Assembly: GCA_002690445.1 (NCBI GenBank) | Contig: NZER01000091.1 | Span: 1-48,682 of the forward strand | Length of the DNA: 48,682 nt | From: Candidatus Pacearchaeota archaeon | GTDB taxonomy: Archaea > Nanoarchaeota > Nanoarchaeia > Pacearchaeales > GW2011-AR1 | Reading direction: 5' to 3' | Part shown: one piece after another, positions 32,543 through 40,905 of the stretch | Position numbering within the stretch: the first letter of the stretch is position 1 | How the letters are laid out: the number at the start of each line of letters is the position of its first letter | Notes under the pieces: generated by a model | Told to the model about the DNA's origin: nothing | Database searches by the model: none | What the model saw: the letters and a program-made list of their open reading frames with translations, nothing else | Position numbers and translations under genes: made by a program

Positions 32543-32881
32543 TTATTCGGGTTTGAGTTGGAATAGCTCGAGGGCCGTTCCAACGGATAGGATATTGGCG
32601 GCCAGCTCGCCGTCGGCGCCGACCTGCATGAAGGCGTCGAGCGGACCCACCCGACGCATCACCTCGAGAAGGTGGGGGCCGGCGGGAGAATTTAGAATCT
32701 CCACGAGCACGCCGCTCCTGTCGGGCTGTTCGGCCTCTTCGTCTTTCCATCCTGTCTTCCACTTCTCGACAAGATCGTTAGCGGCCTCCCAGGCCAGCCG
32801 TTGGTCGAGGGGGGTCCCCTTTTCTTTGGGCTTACTGAGCCACGCGAGCAGCTTCTTAATTCCTTGGGGAAGCGGGTCCAT
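32543..32881 (-). CDS. Hypothetical helical protein, 112 aa
   Basis: ATG 32881 abuts the stop of the coiled-coil gene upstream. All-helical, soluble, charged first half and hydrophobic C-terminal half. No motif recognised. Its small size and position between two possible assembly factors suggest an accessory role. Confidence 0.7.
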   Translation of the reverse strand: MDPLPQGIKKLLAWLSKPKEKGTPLDQRLAWEAANDLVEKWKTGWKDEEAEQPDRSGVLVEILNSPAGPHLLEVMRRVGPLDAFMQVGADGELAANILSVGTALELFQLKPE

Positions 32882-34507
32882 TCAGTTCCTCGGGATGTCC
32901 GAAGGCACGAGGCCGGACCCGTCGATCACCTGAATGATTTGGTCCTCGAGTCCTGACGCCCCGGCTTCGACCAGTACCTTTCGGATGGTAGAGACTCGGG
33001 CGTATTGGATGAGCTGCGGAGAGGCCAGCACCGTCCGCGTGATGATTTCCGCCCACTCGGAGCTGGGAGCGCCGACGATTTCGGCTACCATTGCTCGGGC
33101 CGCCCTGCGCGCTACCTTTTGAACGGGGAGGGGGAGGGCGTCGGCCCCCGGTCGCGGAGCTTCCCGGAAGGCGGCAAGCACCTCGGGGGGGGAGCCCACG
33201 GACGGGGCCTGATCGGGCTCCACCGCCTCAAACTCGTCGAAATCCTCGTCGAGGAAGTCCTCGTCGGAGGCCTCGAGCTGGGGCTGTGGGTTTTGCGTCG
33301 CTGCGGCGATCTGTACCTGCTTGGTCTGCTCTCGAGCTTGGGCTTTGGCGGCCTCTCCGCTCGCGTTCGCGAAACTCTTTGCGACCTCGCCGAGCACTCC
33401 TACCAGGGTTTGCCCGATGGTTGTGTCCCCTCCCTCTCCGCCCTTGAGAGCGTCGAACAGGTCTTTCGGAGTGAGGCCGAATTCAGAGAGCATTTTTTTC
33501 GCTCCCCCGATGCCACCCTGGCGCTGGTTCATCTCCGCCAGGGCGCGATAGTGGGCCCGGTCGTTTTCGCGCGCCATATCGGAAACTTGGCGCTGCTCCT
33601 TTTGTCGCGAGCGTTCCCTATCGGATTCTCGGTCCTGGTGGACTAACATCCTCTCGAGCGTGAACTGTTGGTCGTTTTTGGTCCGCTCCATCGCCTGTTG
33701 GTGCGCCTGGGCCTGCCATTGAATCATCTCCTGCATCATGGAGTTGGTGTGCTGAAATAGCTGGGTCATGGCGGCGAACGTCTCCCGATGGTCGGCCGCT
33801 TTTCCCTCGAGCATCCGTTCGCTGATCGAGGCTGTGGTCGATGAGGCCTGGCTCGCCATCGCGACCCGCTCGGAAGCGATTTCGTTCATTTGGTCCCGGA
33901 GCATGGCCCGTTCGGCGGCCAGGAGCCCCTGCATCTCCCGGCGTTCGGTCTCGAGCCGGGTGTTGGACCGGTCCAGCTCGCGGTCTCTGTCGCGGAGGAC
34001 CTGGAGAAGCATCCCCATCCCGGGGTCGCCATCTCCGGCCGGCGGCCTCCCGTTCGCCCCCTCCTGGAGCTTTCGGTGATGCGGTGAGATCGTCAGAGTG
34101 GTTCCCTCTCCCAGGAAGTTGCCAAGATCGTCGATGGGGCGGAGCACGAACTGTCCAGGACAAGCGCCTCGGAACTTCGCGATCAGGTCGGCCTCGGTGG
34201 CTCCGATCCCAATCTTTCCGACGCTGTATGGGCGCCCTTCCTCCATGTGGTAAACCTGGAGCTGCGTGGCGCGGGGAAACTGCTCCGAATGCTGGAAGAT
34301 GGGCGAACGGCGGTCCGACGAGGGGGGAGGGGCGTAGGTTCGGGTCGGCCCGAATCCTCCGGTCTCCATGTAGGGGGGGCCGGTCTCCATAAAGGGTGCT
34401 CCGATATCGTCTTCGTCGTAGTAGTCGTCGTCGATTTCATCCATGGGAATCCCAGGGGCGTCGTCGATTGGCTCGTCAGGGGGGACAAGATCATCAAGTC
34501 CAGGCAT
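32882..34507 (-). CDS. Long coiled-coil protein with acidic termini, 541 aa
   Basis: ATG 34507 behind TTAGGAG; a longer frame to 34666 overlaps the exonuclease gene. The acidic N-terminus (residues 1-45, DEIDDDYYDEDD) precedes a small folded unit (about 80-150). Then comes a Gln/Arg/Glu/Met-rich coiled coil (about 165-330), an Asp/Glu patch (DEDFLDEDFDEFE) and a helical C-terminal domain of about 110 residues. Possibly a scaffold or DNA-associated structural protein. No ATPase motif. Confidence 0.85.
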   Translation of the reverse strand: MPGLDDLVPPDEPIDDAPGIPMDEIDDDYYDEDDIGAPFMETGPPYMETGGFGPTRTYAPPPSSDRRSPIFQHSEQFPRATQLQVYHMEEGRPYSVGKIGIGATEADLIAKFRGACPGQFVLRPIDDLGNFLGEGTTLTISPHHRKLQEGANGRPPAGDGDPGMGMLLQVLRDRDRELDRSNTRLETERREMQGLLAAERAMLRDQMNEIASERVAMASQASSTTASISERMLEGKAADHRETFAAMTQLFQHTNSMMQEMIQWQAQAHQQAMERTKNDQQFTLERMLVHQDRESDRERSRQKEQRQVSDMARENDRAHYRALAEMNQRQGGIGGAKKMLSEFGLTPKDLFDALKGGEGGDTTIGQTLVGVLGEVAKSFANASGEAAKAQAREQTKQVQIAAATQNPQPQLEASDEDFLDEDFDEFEAVEPDQAPSVGSPPEVLAAFREAPRPGADALPLPVQKVARRAARAMVAEIVGAPSSEWAEIITRTVLASPQLIQYARVSTIRKVLVEAGASGLEDQIIQVIDGSGLVPSDIPRN

Positions 34508-34515
34508 CGTTTCTC

Positions 34516-35112
34516 CTAAGCGGCGGACCGCATACGGCGGGGACCAAGGACCGACCAGATCGCCCGGTCCCAGATTGAAGCTCGGAGCAGCCGGCCGTAA
34601 AGGCGCTGGCAATCTTGGGCGTCTTTCAATGCCCGGTGTCCGCCGGCCGTGTCCCACCCGAGCCACCGCCTGGTGTTGTCCAGGCTGGCCGATTTCAGGC
34701 CTGTCGGGAACAGGTGCTCGCGGACCAGGGCGACCGTGTCCACCGTCCCTTCAATCTCGAGTACCTCGTGGGGAGCTGCGGGGCGGGCGATTCCGGCCTC
34801 GACGCAAAGCGCCGCCAGGAATCCCAGGTCGAATGCGACGTTGTGTCCCACGGCCGTGCATCCACGCAAAGCGTGGCGCACTTTGAGCGCCACCTCTTCC
34901 TTTGCCGGAGCGCCGGCCCACTCTTCGACCGAGAACCCGTTGAGCTTGAGAGCGACGGGGCTCGCCAGGCCGAGCCGGCACGGGGAAACCTTGGAGCACC
35001 ACTCGTCGATGGGCTCGCCGCGTTCTTCCGTCACGATGGCAACCTCGAGGGTCTCGTGACGGAACGGCTCGAGACCGGTTGTCTCCACATCGATGAAGCA
35101 GATTTTTCCCAT
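34516..35112 (-). CDS. DEDDh 3'-5' exonuclease, DNA polymerase III epsilon-like
   Basis: 198 aa from ATG 35112 behind GAGG. ExoI CFIDVETTGL (D8, E10), ExoII GHNVAFDLGFL (D95) and ExoIII GGHRALKDAQ (H159, D164) give a complete DEDDh active site. No polymerase or helicase domain is fused. Such stand-alone exonucleases proofread, degrade or trim DNA. No partner polymerase is visible here. Divergent from the RHH gene at 35187. Confidence 0.9.
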   Translation of the reverse strand: MGKICFIDVETTGLEPFRHETLEVAIVTEERGEPIDEWCSKVSPCRLGLASPVALKLNGFSVEEWAGAPAKEEVALKVRHALRGCTAVGHNVAFDLGFLAALCVEAGIARPAAPHEVLEIEGTVDTVALVREHLFPTGLKSASLDNTRRWLGWDTAGGHRALKDAQDCQRLYGRLLRASIWDRAIWSVLGPRRMRSAA

Positions 35113-35186
35113 GCGAACCTCGGCCTCGGAGGTATCCCGAGGGTACACCAGGGGCAACGTGTTACCAGGTGTGATGGGGGCAGACA

Positions 35187-35555
35187 ATGAGAGACGATTT
35201 CTGGAAAGCGTTGCACGCGAAGCGCACAAGGAACAAAAGCACCACGGTGACACCCCGAAAGAAGGTGGGAACACCCGCTCGCGCACCGTTGGGCGCCCCC
35301 CCCATTGCTCGGAAGGCTGCGGCGCCCCCTCCGGCGCGAGCTCCGCGCGGTCCGCGGCAGGATTTCGACGACTGGCCCGCTCCCATTGAGCCCGCCAAGC
35401 AACAACGGCCGGACAAACGGCGCCGTTTTCTGGTTCACGTCGATATGGTGAACCCCGAGAACCAGGCCCTCGTCAAGGCAGCGGCGGAGGCCGAGGGACG
35501 CCCCCTCTCTCAATGGGCCCGGCTCGTGCTGCTCAAGGCAGCTCGCGGGAACTGA
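35187..35555 (+). CDS. Ribbon-helix-helix protein with long basic Pro/Ala N-terminus
   Basis: 122 aa. Residues 1-75 are disordered, rich in Arg, Pro and Ala. The last 40 residues (FLVHVDMVNPENQALVKAAA, then EGRPLSQWARLVLLKAA) match the strand-helix-helix of Arc/CopG-like regulators, especially SQWARLVLL in the second helix. The 74-bp divergent gap to the exonuclease has an imperfect inverted repeat ACACCAGG...CCAGGTGT near 35145-35172 that could be its operator. Confidence 0.65.
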   Translation: MRDDFWKALHAKRTRNKSTTVTPRKKVGTPARAPLGAPPIARKAAAPPPARAPRGPRQDFDDWPAPIEPAKQQRPDKRRRFLVHVDMVNPENQALVKAAAEAEGRPLSQWARLVLLKAARGN

Positions 35556-35564
35556 GCGCCCGAG

Positions 35565-36263
35565 ATGATACACCGACTAAGCACCGTGAGCACGGAGGCC
35601 TTGTGCCAGCGGTGCGGTTCGCCCGACCATAATCTCAATTTCTGCCCCATCTCCTATGAGGGGTTCCACAGATGCCGGCGCCACAACAAGCGTCATACTC
35701 CTTTCGTTCCCTCGTTTGAGAGCTGGGTCGATTTTCCCATCGTTTGCCTGGAGTGTTTCGGGGTTCCTCCGCTGCCGACGAGGCTCATCCAAAAGGGGAT
35801 AGCGGCAGCTAAGCTCGGGGTGTTCACCTCCGTCCAGTGCGCCCTGTCCATGCCGACCTCTCATCCACTCGGGCCGGGGACGGGACATTACGTCGAAATC
35901 CACAAAGGGGATCGGCGTCGTTTGTATTCCGGGAGCCGGTCCAGGTACAGCGAGACAAAAATCAGCTGGCCCTGTCCTCACGGAGATTGTCTCGCCATAA
36001 ACGAATTCTATGTTCCCGACGATACGCTGCCCGAACGAAAGCTGTGGGACGCCGACGCCCGTACCTCGGTATACGGAAACATGCGGCTCGGCCCCCTGCT
36101 CGCGCCCGAGCCCTCTCGGTTCAAGCAACGAAAGCGGTTCGCCAAGGCCATAGAATGCGCGAGATTGTGGTCTATCGGGTGCGCCGATTTGTGTCCGCTG
36201 CTCGCCGCCGTGGCGTTGCCCGAGGGGCCGTGGCTGGTTTTGCCCACCGGGCAGCCCCACTAA
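35565..36263 (+). CDS. CCHC zinc-knuckle protein, 232 aa
   Basis: Starts nine bases after the RHH gene. Residues 14-27 read CQRCGSPDHNLNFC, an exact CX2CX4HX4C zinc knuckle. More Cys pairs follow (VCLECF, CPHGDC). The plus frame is preferred over the antisense frame 35577-36260 because of these ordered metal motifs. Zinc knuckles usually bind single-stranded nucleic acid. It is unusual in prokaryotic viruses and no full-length family is recognised. Stops overlap the convergent gene by four bases. Confidence 0.7.
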   Translation: MIHRLSTVSTEALCQRCGSPDHNLNFCPISYEGFHRCRRHNKRHTPFVPSFESWVDFPIVCLECFGVPPLPTRLIQKGIAAAKLGVFTSVQCALSMPTSHPLGPGTGHYVEIHKGDRRRLYSGSRSRYSETKISWPCPHGDCLAINEFYVPDDTLPERKLWDADARTSVYGNMRLGPLLAPEPSRFKQRKRFAKAIECARLWSIGCADLCPLLAAVALPEGPWLVLPTGQPH

Positions 36264-37273
36264 CGACCCGAGCCGACGGACAGTTCCATTCCATACCGTG
36301 CGTGAATCTCGGCCGGGTTCAGGCCGGCGGGCACGTCGATCCCTTTTAGACGGAACAACTGGCGCAGAGCCTCAACTTGACTCGAGACCATGGTAGATGC
36401 CTTTTCAGCGGCTTGTCGAATGAGCGCGTCCAGGCCGTCCCTTTCAGGAACCTCGATAGAATGGGCCTTTGCTTCCCGGATGGCCCACCCTCGCAATACC
36501 ATCGGGAGCTTTGCGGCCAGGTCGCACCAAGTCGAGCACCCCAGCTCTCGAGGATAATGGCCCTCGACTTCTGCGGGGACTGGCGATTCACGGTCCTTGG
36601 CTGAAAGGCCCTTCTGGAGGATGTCCCGCAGCTGTTCGATAGGCGGGATTCCCTCTTCAATTGACAAATTAAGAATTGATTGATCTGATCCATGAAATGG
36701 GTGGACACCCCTGGGCTGTCCACCGTCCCCCCCAAAACTGTCCACCGTGGGGGACAGTTTTGGCGCCGAAAACGACCTGTGTCGGCCGTAGTCGATAGAG
36801 TTATCCATAGGCGGAGAGTCGTGGGCGCACGGGGCCTTGTCGGCGCACAGCTCGCAGAGCGACGGAGGGCGGAGTAGCGCGACCATCTGATGGCCGGGAC
36901 GGTCCCACCAAGTCCGCACGAGGCCTGCCTCGCGCAGTTCGGCCATTCGTCGTTGAATCGCCTTGTGGTGCATCGGCACCAAGAGCCGCTCTCCCTTTGC
37001 CTTCGCCTTCACCCTCTCCGCCTTCGTTTTCGCCTTCGGGCGCGCGAGGTCTCTGGCAAGGTCGTCATAGGAAACGTACCATCCCCCCCCTTTTCGGGGG
37101 CCGGATTGTGGGGGCTCGCATCCAATGCTCGCGCCCCCCTTGGCCGATCTGGTCCTGGGAGCGAGCGCCATCCACAGCTCTCGAGCCCCGGTAGAGAGAG
37201 AGCGCACCTCCCAGGAGCCGAGTTCATCGAGATAAATAGGGCCGTACCGCGTTCTGGTCGTCTTAGCGCCCAT
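36260..37273 (-). CDS. Winged-helix protein, candidate replication initiator
   Basis: 337 aa from ATG 37273 behind GGGGGAGG. The N-terminal 150 residues look like a winged helix: WYVSYDDLARDLAR, then AIQRRMAELREAGLVRTWW, the recognition helix and wing pattern seen in phage and plasmid replication proteins. A cysteine cluster CELCADKAPC follows at about 155-164. The middle is low-complexity, and the C-terminal half is helical. It could bind the element's origin. No polymerase or helicase motif. Confidence 0.65.
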   Translation of the reverse strand: MGAKTTRTRYGPIYLDELGSWEVRSLSTGARELWMALAPRTRSAKGGASIGCEPPQSGPRKGGGWYVSYDDLARDLARPKAKTKAERVKAKAKGERLLVPMHHKAIQRRMAELREAGLVRTWWDRPGHQMVALLRPPSLCELCADKAPCAHDSPPMDNSIDYGRHRSFSAPKLSPTVDSFGGDGGQPRGVHPFHGSDQSILNLSIEEGIPPIEQLRDILQKGLSAKDRESPVPAEVEGHYPRELGCSTWCDLAAKLPMVLRGWAIREAKAHSIEVPERDGLDALIRQAAEKASTMVSSQVEALRQLFRLKGIDVPAGLNPAEIHARYGMELSVGSGR

Positions 37274-37415
37274 CCCGGACCTCCCCCTCACACGGTGCTG
37301 GGAGGGGAGAGGGGGCGCCATTGGCCGCCCTTGGCTTGCGTTTCTCGGCCTCGGTGGCTACCATGAGGCGGTGTCCACCTGGACGCACACCGGCTTTTTT
37401 CTTCTGCTTCTGCAT
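37263..37415 (-). CDS. Small basic protein, 50 aa
   Basis: ATG 37415 (or 37421) lies behind AGAGG and the frame ends in TAA at 37263, overlapping the start of the winged-helix gene by 11 bases. Begins MQKQKKKAGVRPGGHRLMVA; Lys-rich N-terminus, Pro-rich C-terminus. Translational coupling to the next gene is likely. Function unknown; it may be only a leader peptide. Confidence 0.5.
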   Translation of the reverse strand: MQKQKKKAGVRPGGHRLMVATEAEKRKPRAANGAPSPLPAPCEGEVRDGR

Positions 37416-37446
37416 TTCCATCCTCTGGGTCTGCGGGGGTCAACAG

Positions 37447-37477
37447 CGCCGCCGAGGGGTTCCACACCTCGGCGGCG
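37447..37477. terminator. Strong hairpin, terminator or attenuator
   Basis: Perfect 11-bp GC-rich arms (37447-37457 and 37467-37477) around a 9-base loop. Followed by TTT on the plus strand; no long U-run on either strand. It lies just downstream of the gene at 37562-38113 and just upstream of the small gene at 37415, so on the minus strand it could attenuate the replication operon. Apart from this hairpin I see nothing in 37422-37561. Confidence 0.55.
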
Positions 37478-37561
37478 TTTCTGCGCGAGGGCGCCCCCGA
37501 ACGATAAACCAATCGGGCCTGTCGCGCTACGCCCCGCGCTGATCGTTTCAGCCTGGGCGCC

Positions 37562-38113
37562 CTACTGGTCCGCTCTCCATTTTTTCAACAACGCAAAGAA
37601 GGTGCGCCCCGCCAGGTCGCCCGCGCGGTGCGCCACCCTCACCAGGGCCTCGTCGGACGGCCTCCCCGCTGCATAGTCGGCCAGAACGCGAGCGGCGGCG
37701 GGGTCCAGCTCGAGCACAACGCGAAGGCCCCGAACCGAATCGAACGCGCCGACCTTCGCGATCTCGGCCAGGAACGCCGCCGCCTCGTCGGGCGTCTCTA
37801 GCCGGCGCAAAGGCTCGGCCTCCGCCGAATCGAGAAAAGCGGCATACCGGCTGATCACGTCGAATGGATTGGAAAACCCGGCCAGGATTCCGACCGCGTC
37901 CGCCATGGCCTGGCTCAAGCTCGGGGACGGCATTCGCTCCACTCGCTCCCTGATTTCGGGCTTCTCCGCGAGCTGGTCGATACCGGGATAGTTGTTCTGG
38001 AACGCGCTCATTACTCGAGCCGCGGCGGCCTTCTCAGGACCTTGGGTGCCTTCCCAAAGCGCCTTTACCTTGAGATAGCGTTCAAGGACCTTTTCATCGA
38101 GCGGGGTAAGCAC
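37562..38113 (-). CDS. Helical protein, possibly DUF2786-like N-terminus, 183 aa
   Basis: GTG 38113 behind AGAGG. The first 50 residues (DEKVLERYLKVKALWEG, then PEKAAAARVMSAFQNNYPGI) resemble the helical DUF2786 region in phage proteins. The rest is Ala/Arg/Leu-rich helix without motif. Divergent from the plus gene at 38161 with only 47 bp between, so they share a control region. Confidence 0.65.
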   Translation of the reverse strand: MLTPLDEKVLERYLKVKALWEGTQGPEKAAAARVMSAFQNNYPGIDQLAEKPEIRERVERMPSPSLSQAMADAVGILAGFSNPFDVISRYAAFLDSAEAEPLRRLETPDEAAAFLAEIAKVGAFDSVRGLRVVLELDPAAARVLADYAAGRPSDEALVRVAHRAGDLAGRTFFALLKKWRADQ

Positions 38114-38128
38114 CGGGACCTCTCACGT

Positions 38129-38134
38129 TACAAT
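38129..38134 (+). promoter_or_regulatory. Possible -10 element for the integrase operon
   Basis: TACAAT, 26 bases before the ATG at 38161, in the 47-bp divergent gap. No good -35 is seen at 17 bp, so it may need an activator. Confidence 0.3.
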
Positions 38135-38160
38135 GTTCGCACTAACCAGGCAGGGCCACA

Positions 38161-38748
38161 ATGGGCATGGCAACAGACACCGACGTCGTCTCTCAGAGTG
38201 TTTATTTTGAGCCTGTTTGTCTCCCCCCTCGGGTCGCGGTTTTAGGCCGAGACTGGCGCCCGTATTCGATGGTCTGCGCCGAAGCGGAATACTCGGCTAT
38301 CGCGAGGACCTTGGGAGTGGATAGGGAGCCGATTCGCGAGGGAGAGGAAGGGGACGGCACCCGGCGGCTCTTGATGGCCTCGGCCGTTTCCCGTGCGTTC
38401 CTCGAGCTGGACGGGGCGCGTATCGTTTTCGTCGGAGAGCGCACCGTTTTCGCCGACGGCGACGAGGACCTTACCCCTATCCTGGTCTGCCTGTTTTCGG
38501 ACTGGCCCGAATTCAATGCCTCCGACTACGACCTTCCGAGGATGGAACAGGACCTCTGGGGCTCCAAGCTGCCAGCTCCCATCGACCCTGGGACTCGGGA
38601 GCGATGTATTCCTCGGCTTCTCCACGCCTCCGTCGCTACCTGGGACCTGATCGGAGACTGCCTCCATATCGCCTCCGCGCTCGAGGCACTCGGCCCGGAT
38701 TCCATTCCTATTTGGGGTCCCACGGGACCGTGCCCGGCGCTCGCCTGA
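38161..38748 (+). CDS. Hypothetical protein, 195 aa
   Basis: First gene of the plus operon containing the integrase. ATG 38161 or 38167. Soluble alpha/beta protein: VCLPPRVAVLGRDWRPYSMV, ARIVFVGERTVFADGDED and an acidic middle. No family recognised. Its stop overlaps the integrase start as TGATG, so the products are co-translated; it might modulate the recombinase. Confidence 0.75.
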   Translation: MGMATDTDVVSQSVYFEPVCLPPRVAVLGRDWRPYSMVCAEAEYSAIARTLGVDREPIREGEEGDGTRRLLMASAVSRAFLELDGARIVFVGERTVFADGDEDLTPILVCLFSDWPEFNASDYDLPRMEQDLWGSKLPAPIDPGTRERCIPRLLHASVATWDLIGDCLHIASALEALGPDSIPIWGPTGPCPALA

Positions 38749-39548
38749 TGGAATCCGAATTCGTCGATTGGATGGTGGATACCAAAGGGGTCTCGCGCCT
38801 CACCGCGAACTGTTACGAACGGACCGTGCGAGGAATCTGGCCGAACGACCCCTCGGGCTGGGTGCTGCGCAAGCTCCGAAACCGGCCGCCCGGGACGGCA
38901 TCGGTGGTAAAGGCCGCGACCCGGCGATGGATAGAGTATACCGGGCGGAAGCCAGCGAACTACAACCTCCGAGGCGGACGCGCTCGGGCGCATCGGAAAG
39001 CCCCGCGCGCTCTCAGCAGCTCTCAACTTCGGGCCTACTACGCAGGCGCCCGAAAGGCCCAGGAGCCCGTTAGGACGATCTTGCTCCTACTTCCCAGGAC
39101 CGGAATGCGGATATCCGAGCTGTGCGGCGCCCGTAAGTCGCAGCTCGAGCGGCGCGAGGGGCGCGTCGCCCTGGTGTTCACCGGAAAACGCGAATACGAA
39201 CGGCGCGTCTATCTGTCCGAGCCTGCCGAGGGCGTCCTCGACGACTACCTCCGAGAGGCAACCCCGAAAGGGCCGTTTCTCTTTCCTGGATACAAGGGCC
39301 TATCTCTTTCCCCGAGCCGGGTGCGCCAGGTCTCCCTGGATCTTGGGTCGGGCCTCGGCTTCCGAGTCAATCCCCATACTCTGCGGCACACCTACGCGAC
39401 GCGGCTCCACGCGGAAGGGGTGCCGCTTGCCGTCATTCAGGAATCGCTCGGACACGCATCCGAACGAACCACCCTCCAATACATCCACCCGACCGACAAA
39501 GAGCTTATCAAGGCGGCCGACTCGGTAGAGCGAGGCTTATATGGCTGA
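38748..39548 (+). CDS. Tyrosine recombinase / integrase
   Basis: 266 aa. ATG 38748 overlaps the upstream stop, which decides the start over the longer frame from 38604. SAM-like core-binding domain at about 1-80. Catalytic residues: R121 (TGMRISELCGA), K147 in the beta-hairpin, H210 and R213 (PHTLRHTYATRL), H236 (LGHASERTT), nucleophile Y245 (LQYIHP). All are present, so it is probably active. It could integrate the element or resolve multimers. No att site could be identified. Confidence 0.92.
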   Translation: MESEFVDWMVDTKGVSRLTANCYERTVRGIWPNDPSGWVLRKLRNRPPGTASVVKAATRRWIEYTGRKPANYNLRGGRARAHRKAPRALSSSQLRAYYAGARKAQEPVRTILLLLPRTGMRISELCGARKSQLERREGRVALVFTGKREYERRVYLSEPAEGVLDDYLREATPKGPFLFPGYKGLSLSPSRVRQVSLDLGSGLGFRVNPHTLRHTYATRLHAEGVPLAVIQESLGHASERTTLQYIHPTDKELIKAADSVERGLYG

Positions 39549-40275
39549 AATCCTTCCCGGCGAGGCAACGAGGCGAGGAATCTCGAGGATCAAGTTCCGG
39601 GCGACCGCCGCCCCGGCCGGGGGCTTCACGGCGATGGACCTATCTGCGGGCACGCTCGTGGACCCAAACGGCCTCCTGGACGCGCCGAATAGCACCCTTG
39701 GAGCCGTCTCCACGATTGCCCTGAACAACATCCATGGACTTTGGGACGCGGCCCTCGATGGCCTCGGGTTCTTCTTTTCGCTGGGAGCCCTTCCGGCTCT
39801 GATAGTGGAAAACTCCGGGGTGGTACTGAGGGTCAAAATCACGGGAGCGCCACCGAGTCCGTGGCGCCTCTCGATGGGATTCGACGCCAATGCCGGAGCG
39901 CCCGCCTGGACGGCTGGAGGCTTCATGGGTGGAATGCTCCAAGGCAACTGTTTCGCCCGGAACGACTCCATCGGGGGTGGTGGGGGCAGCGGGTCCAACC
40001 TCGGTGCCGGCAACCTGGGCCGCTATGTCGATACCTATATCCAGTTCAATCCACTGAGCACCGGAAACGTAGGCCCAGCGGTCCGGGGACTTCTCTGCAC
40101 CATCAGCGACGCGACTAAAGCCAATTGCGCCTCGGTGGGAGCCCAGGTAACTCCCGCCGCCACCTTGGCCGGGACCGGCTACGCCATCCTCGGAATCGGA
40201 AACACTTCAGGAGCGAACGCGGCCGACTATACCGGGGTCGAGGCCTCCTACCAGCTCATCCCGCGCCAGCCGTAG
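39541..40275 (+). CDS. Beta-rich structural-type protein, 244 aa
   Basis: Overlaps the end of the integrase by 8 bases. A long series of short strands with Gly/Asn/Ala turns (GGFTAMDLSAGTLVDPNG; VLRVKITGAPPSPWRLSMGF; a GGGGGSG loop). No enzyme motif or membrane helix. The composition resembles the coat candidates on the minus strand. Placed between integrase and M23 peptidase, it may be a spike or penton component. Confidence 0.75.
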   Translation: MAEILPGEATRRGISRIKFRATAAPAGGFTAMDLSAGTLVDPNGLLDAPNSTLGAVSTIALNNIHGLWDAALDGLGFFFSLGALPALIVENSGVVLRVKITGAPPSPWRLSMGFDANAGAPAWTAGGFMGGMLQGNCFARNDSIGGGGGSGSNLGAGNLGRYVDTYIQFNPLSTGNVGPAVRGLLCTISDATKANCASVGAQVTPAATLAGTGYAILGIGNTSGANAADYTGVEASYQLIPRQP

Positions 40276-40284
40276 GGGAGGCCC

Positions 40285-40905
40285 GTGCAGTTCGTCTCTC
40301 CCGTTCGACGCACCGGGTTCCTCGGAAACACCTTGAAGGTAACTTCGAGGTTCGGAATGCGGACCAACCCCGTGACGGGAAAGAAACGACTCCACAACGG
40401 GATCGACCTGGGGATACCGCAGGGGACCCCCGTCTTTCCAACCGCCACCGGAGTCGTCAAGAGTTCGGACCCCACCTGTCGGTCCGCCGTGAACGGGGGC
40501 TACGTCACTATCCGTCATGGCGACGGAAGCGTGAGCGGCTACATCCACCTGAGTAGGGTGGACGTCCGAAAAGGCCAGCAAGTCGGATGGTGGACCCAGC
40601 TGGGCCTGTCAGGAGGCCGGAAGGGGGACCGCTGCTCCGGTCGGAGCACGGGCCCGCACCTCCACTTCATCATCCGGCCCAACGGGAAAACTGCGGCCGA
40701 CCCGATCCGGCTCGTGAACTGGTGGCCCTTCTCCCTCAAATACAAAGGGCGCAACCTCCCTGTTGTCTCACGCCAATGGGGAGGCGCGCTCGTGCAGCTC
40801 CGGCAAACGCCCTGGTGGATTTTCGCCCTAGGCGGTGCCGGGCTCCTGGTCCTCGTCGCCGCGGGGGTCCGGGCCCGCCGCAGGCCCCGGGCTCTCTTGG
40901 CGTGA
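40285..40905 (+). CDS. M23 peptidoglycan endopeptidase with C-terminal membrane anchor
   Basis: 206 aa, GTG start behind GGGGAGG. LytM/M23 zinc site: H37 and D41 (RLHNGIDLG), H88 (GYIHLS), H125 and H127 (GPHLHF). The RTNPVTG entry and GTPVFPTATG are also typical. It cuts peptide cross-links of the cell wall. A membrane helix at about 177-196 is followed by RARRRPR, so the enzyme is anchored, as expected for a virion-membrane lysin or an inner-membrane protein. No signal peptide. Confidence 0.92.
   Translation: MQFVSPVRRTGFLGNTLKVTSRFGMRTNPVTGKKRLHNGIDLGIPQGTPVFPTATGVVKSSDPTCRSAVNGGYVTIRHGDGSVSGYIHLSRVDVRKGQQVGWWTQLGLSGGRKGDRCSGRSTGPHLHFIIRPNGKTAADPIRLVNWWPFSLKYKGRNLPVVSRQWGGALVQLRQTPWWIFALGGAGLLVLVAAGVRARRRPRALLA

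Noticed and set aside
34516..35112. Exonuclease considered as part of a DNA polymerase
   Set aside because: The frame ends after the DEDDh domain and no polymerase motif occurs nearby.
35141..35175. Inverted repeat in the exonuclease/RHH divergent gap as a terminator
   Set aside because: Arms are imperfect and it lies between two divergent starts, so an operator is more likely than a terminator.
35577..36260. 227-aa minus-strand ORF
   Set aside because: Opposite the CCHC zinc-knuckle gene, whose ordered metal motifs and position after the RHH gene make the plus frame more convincing.
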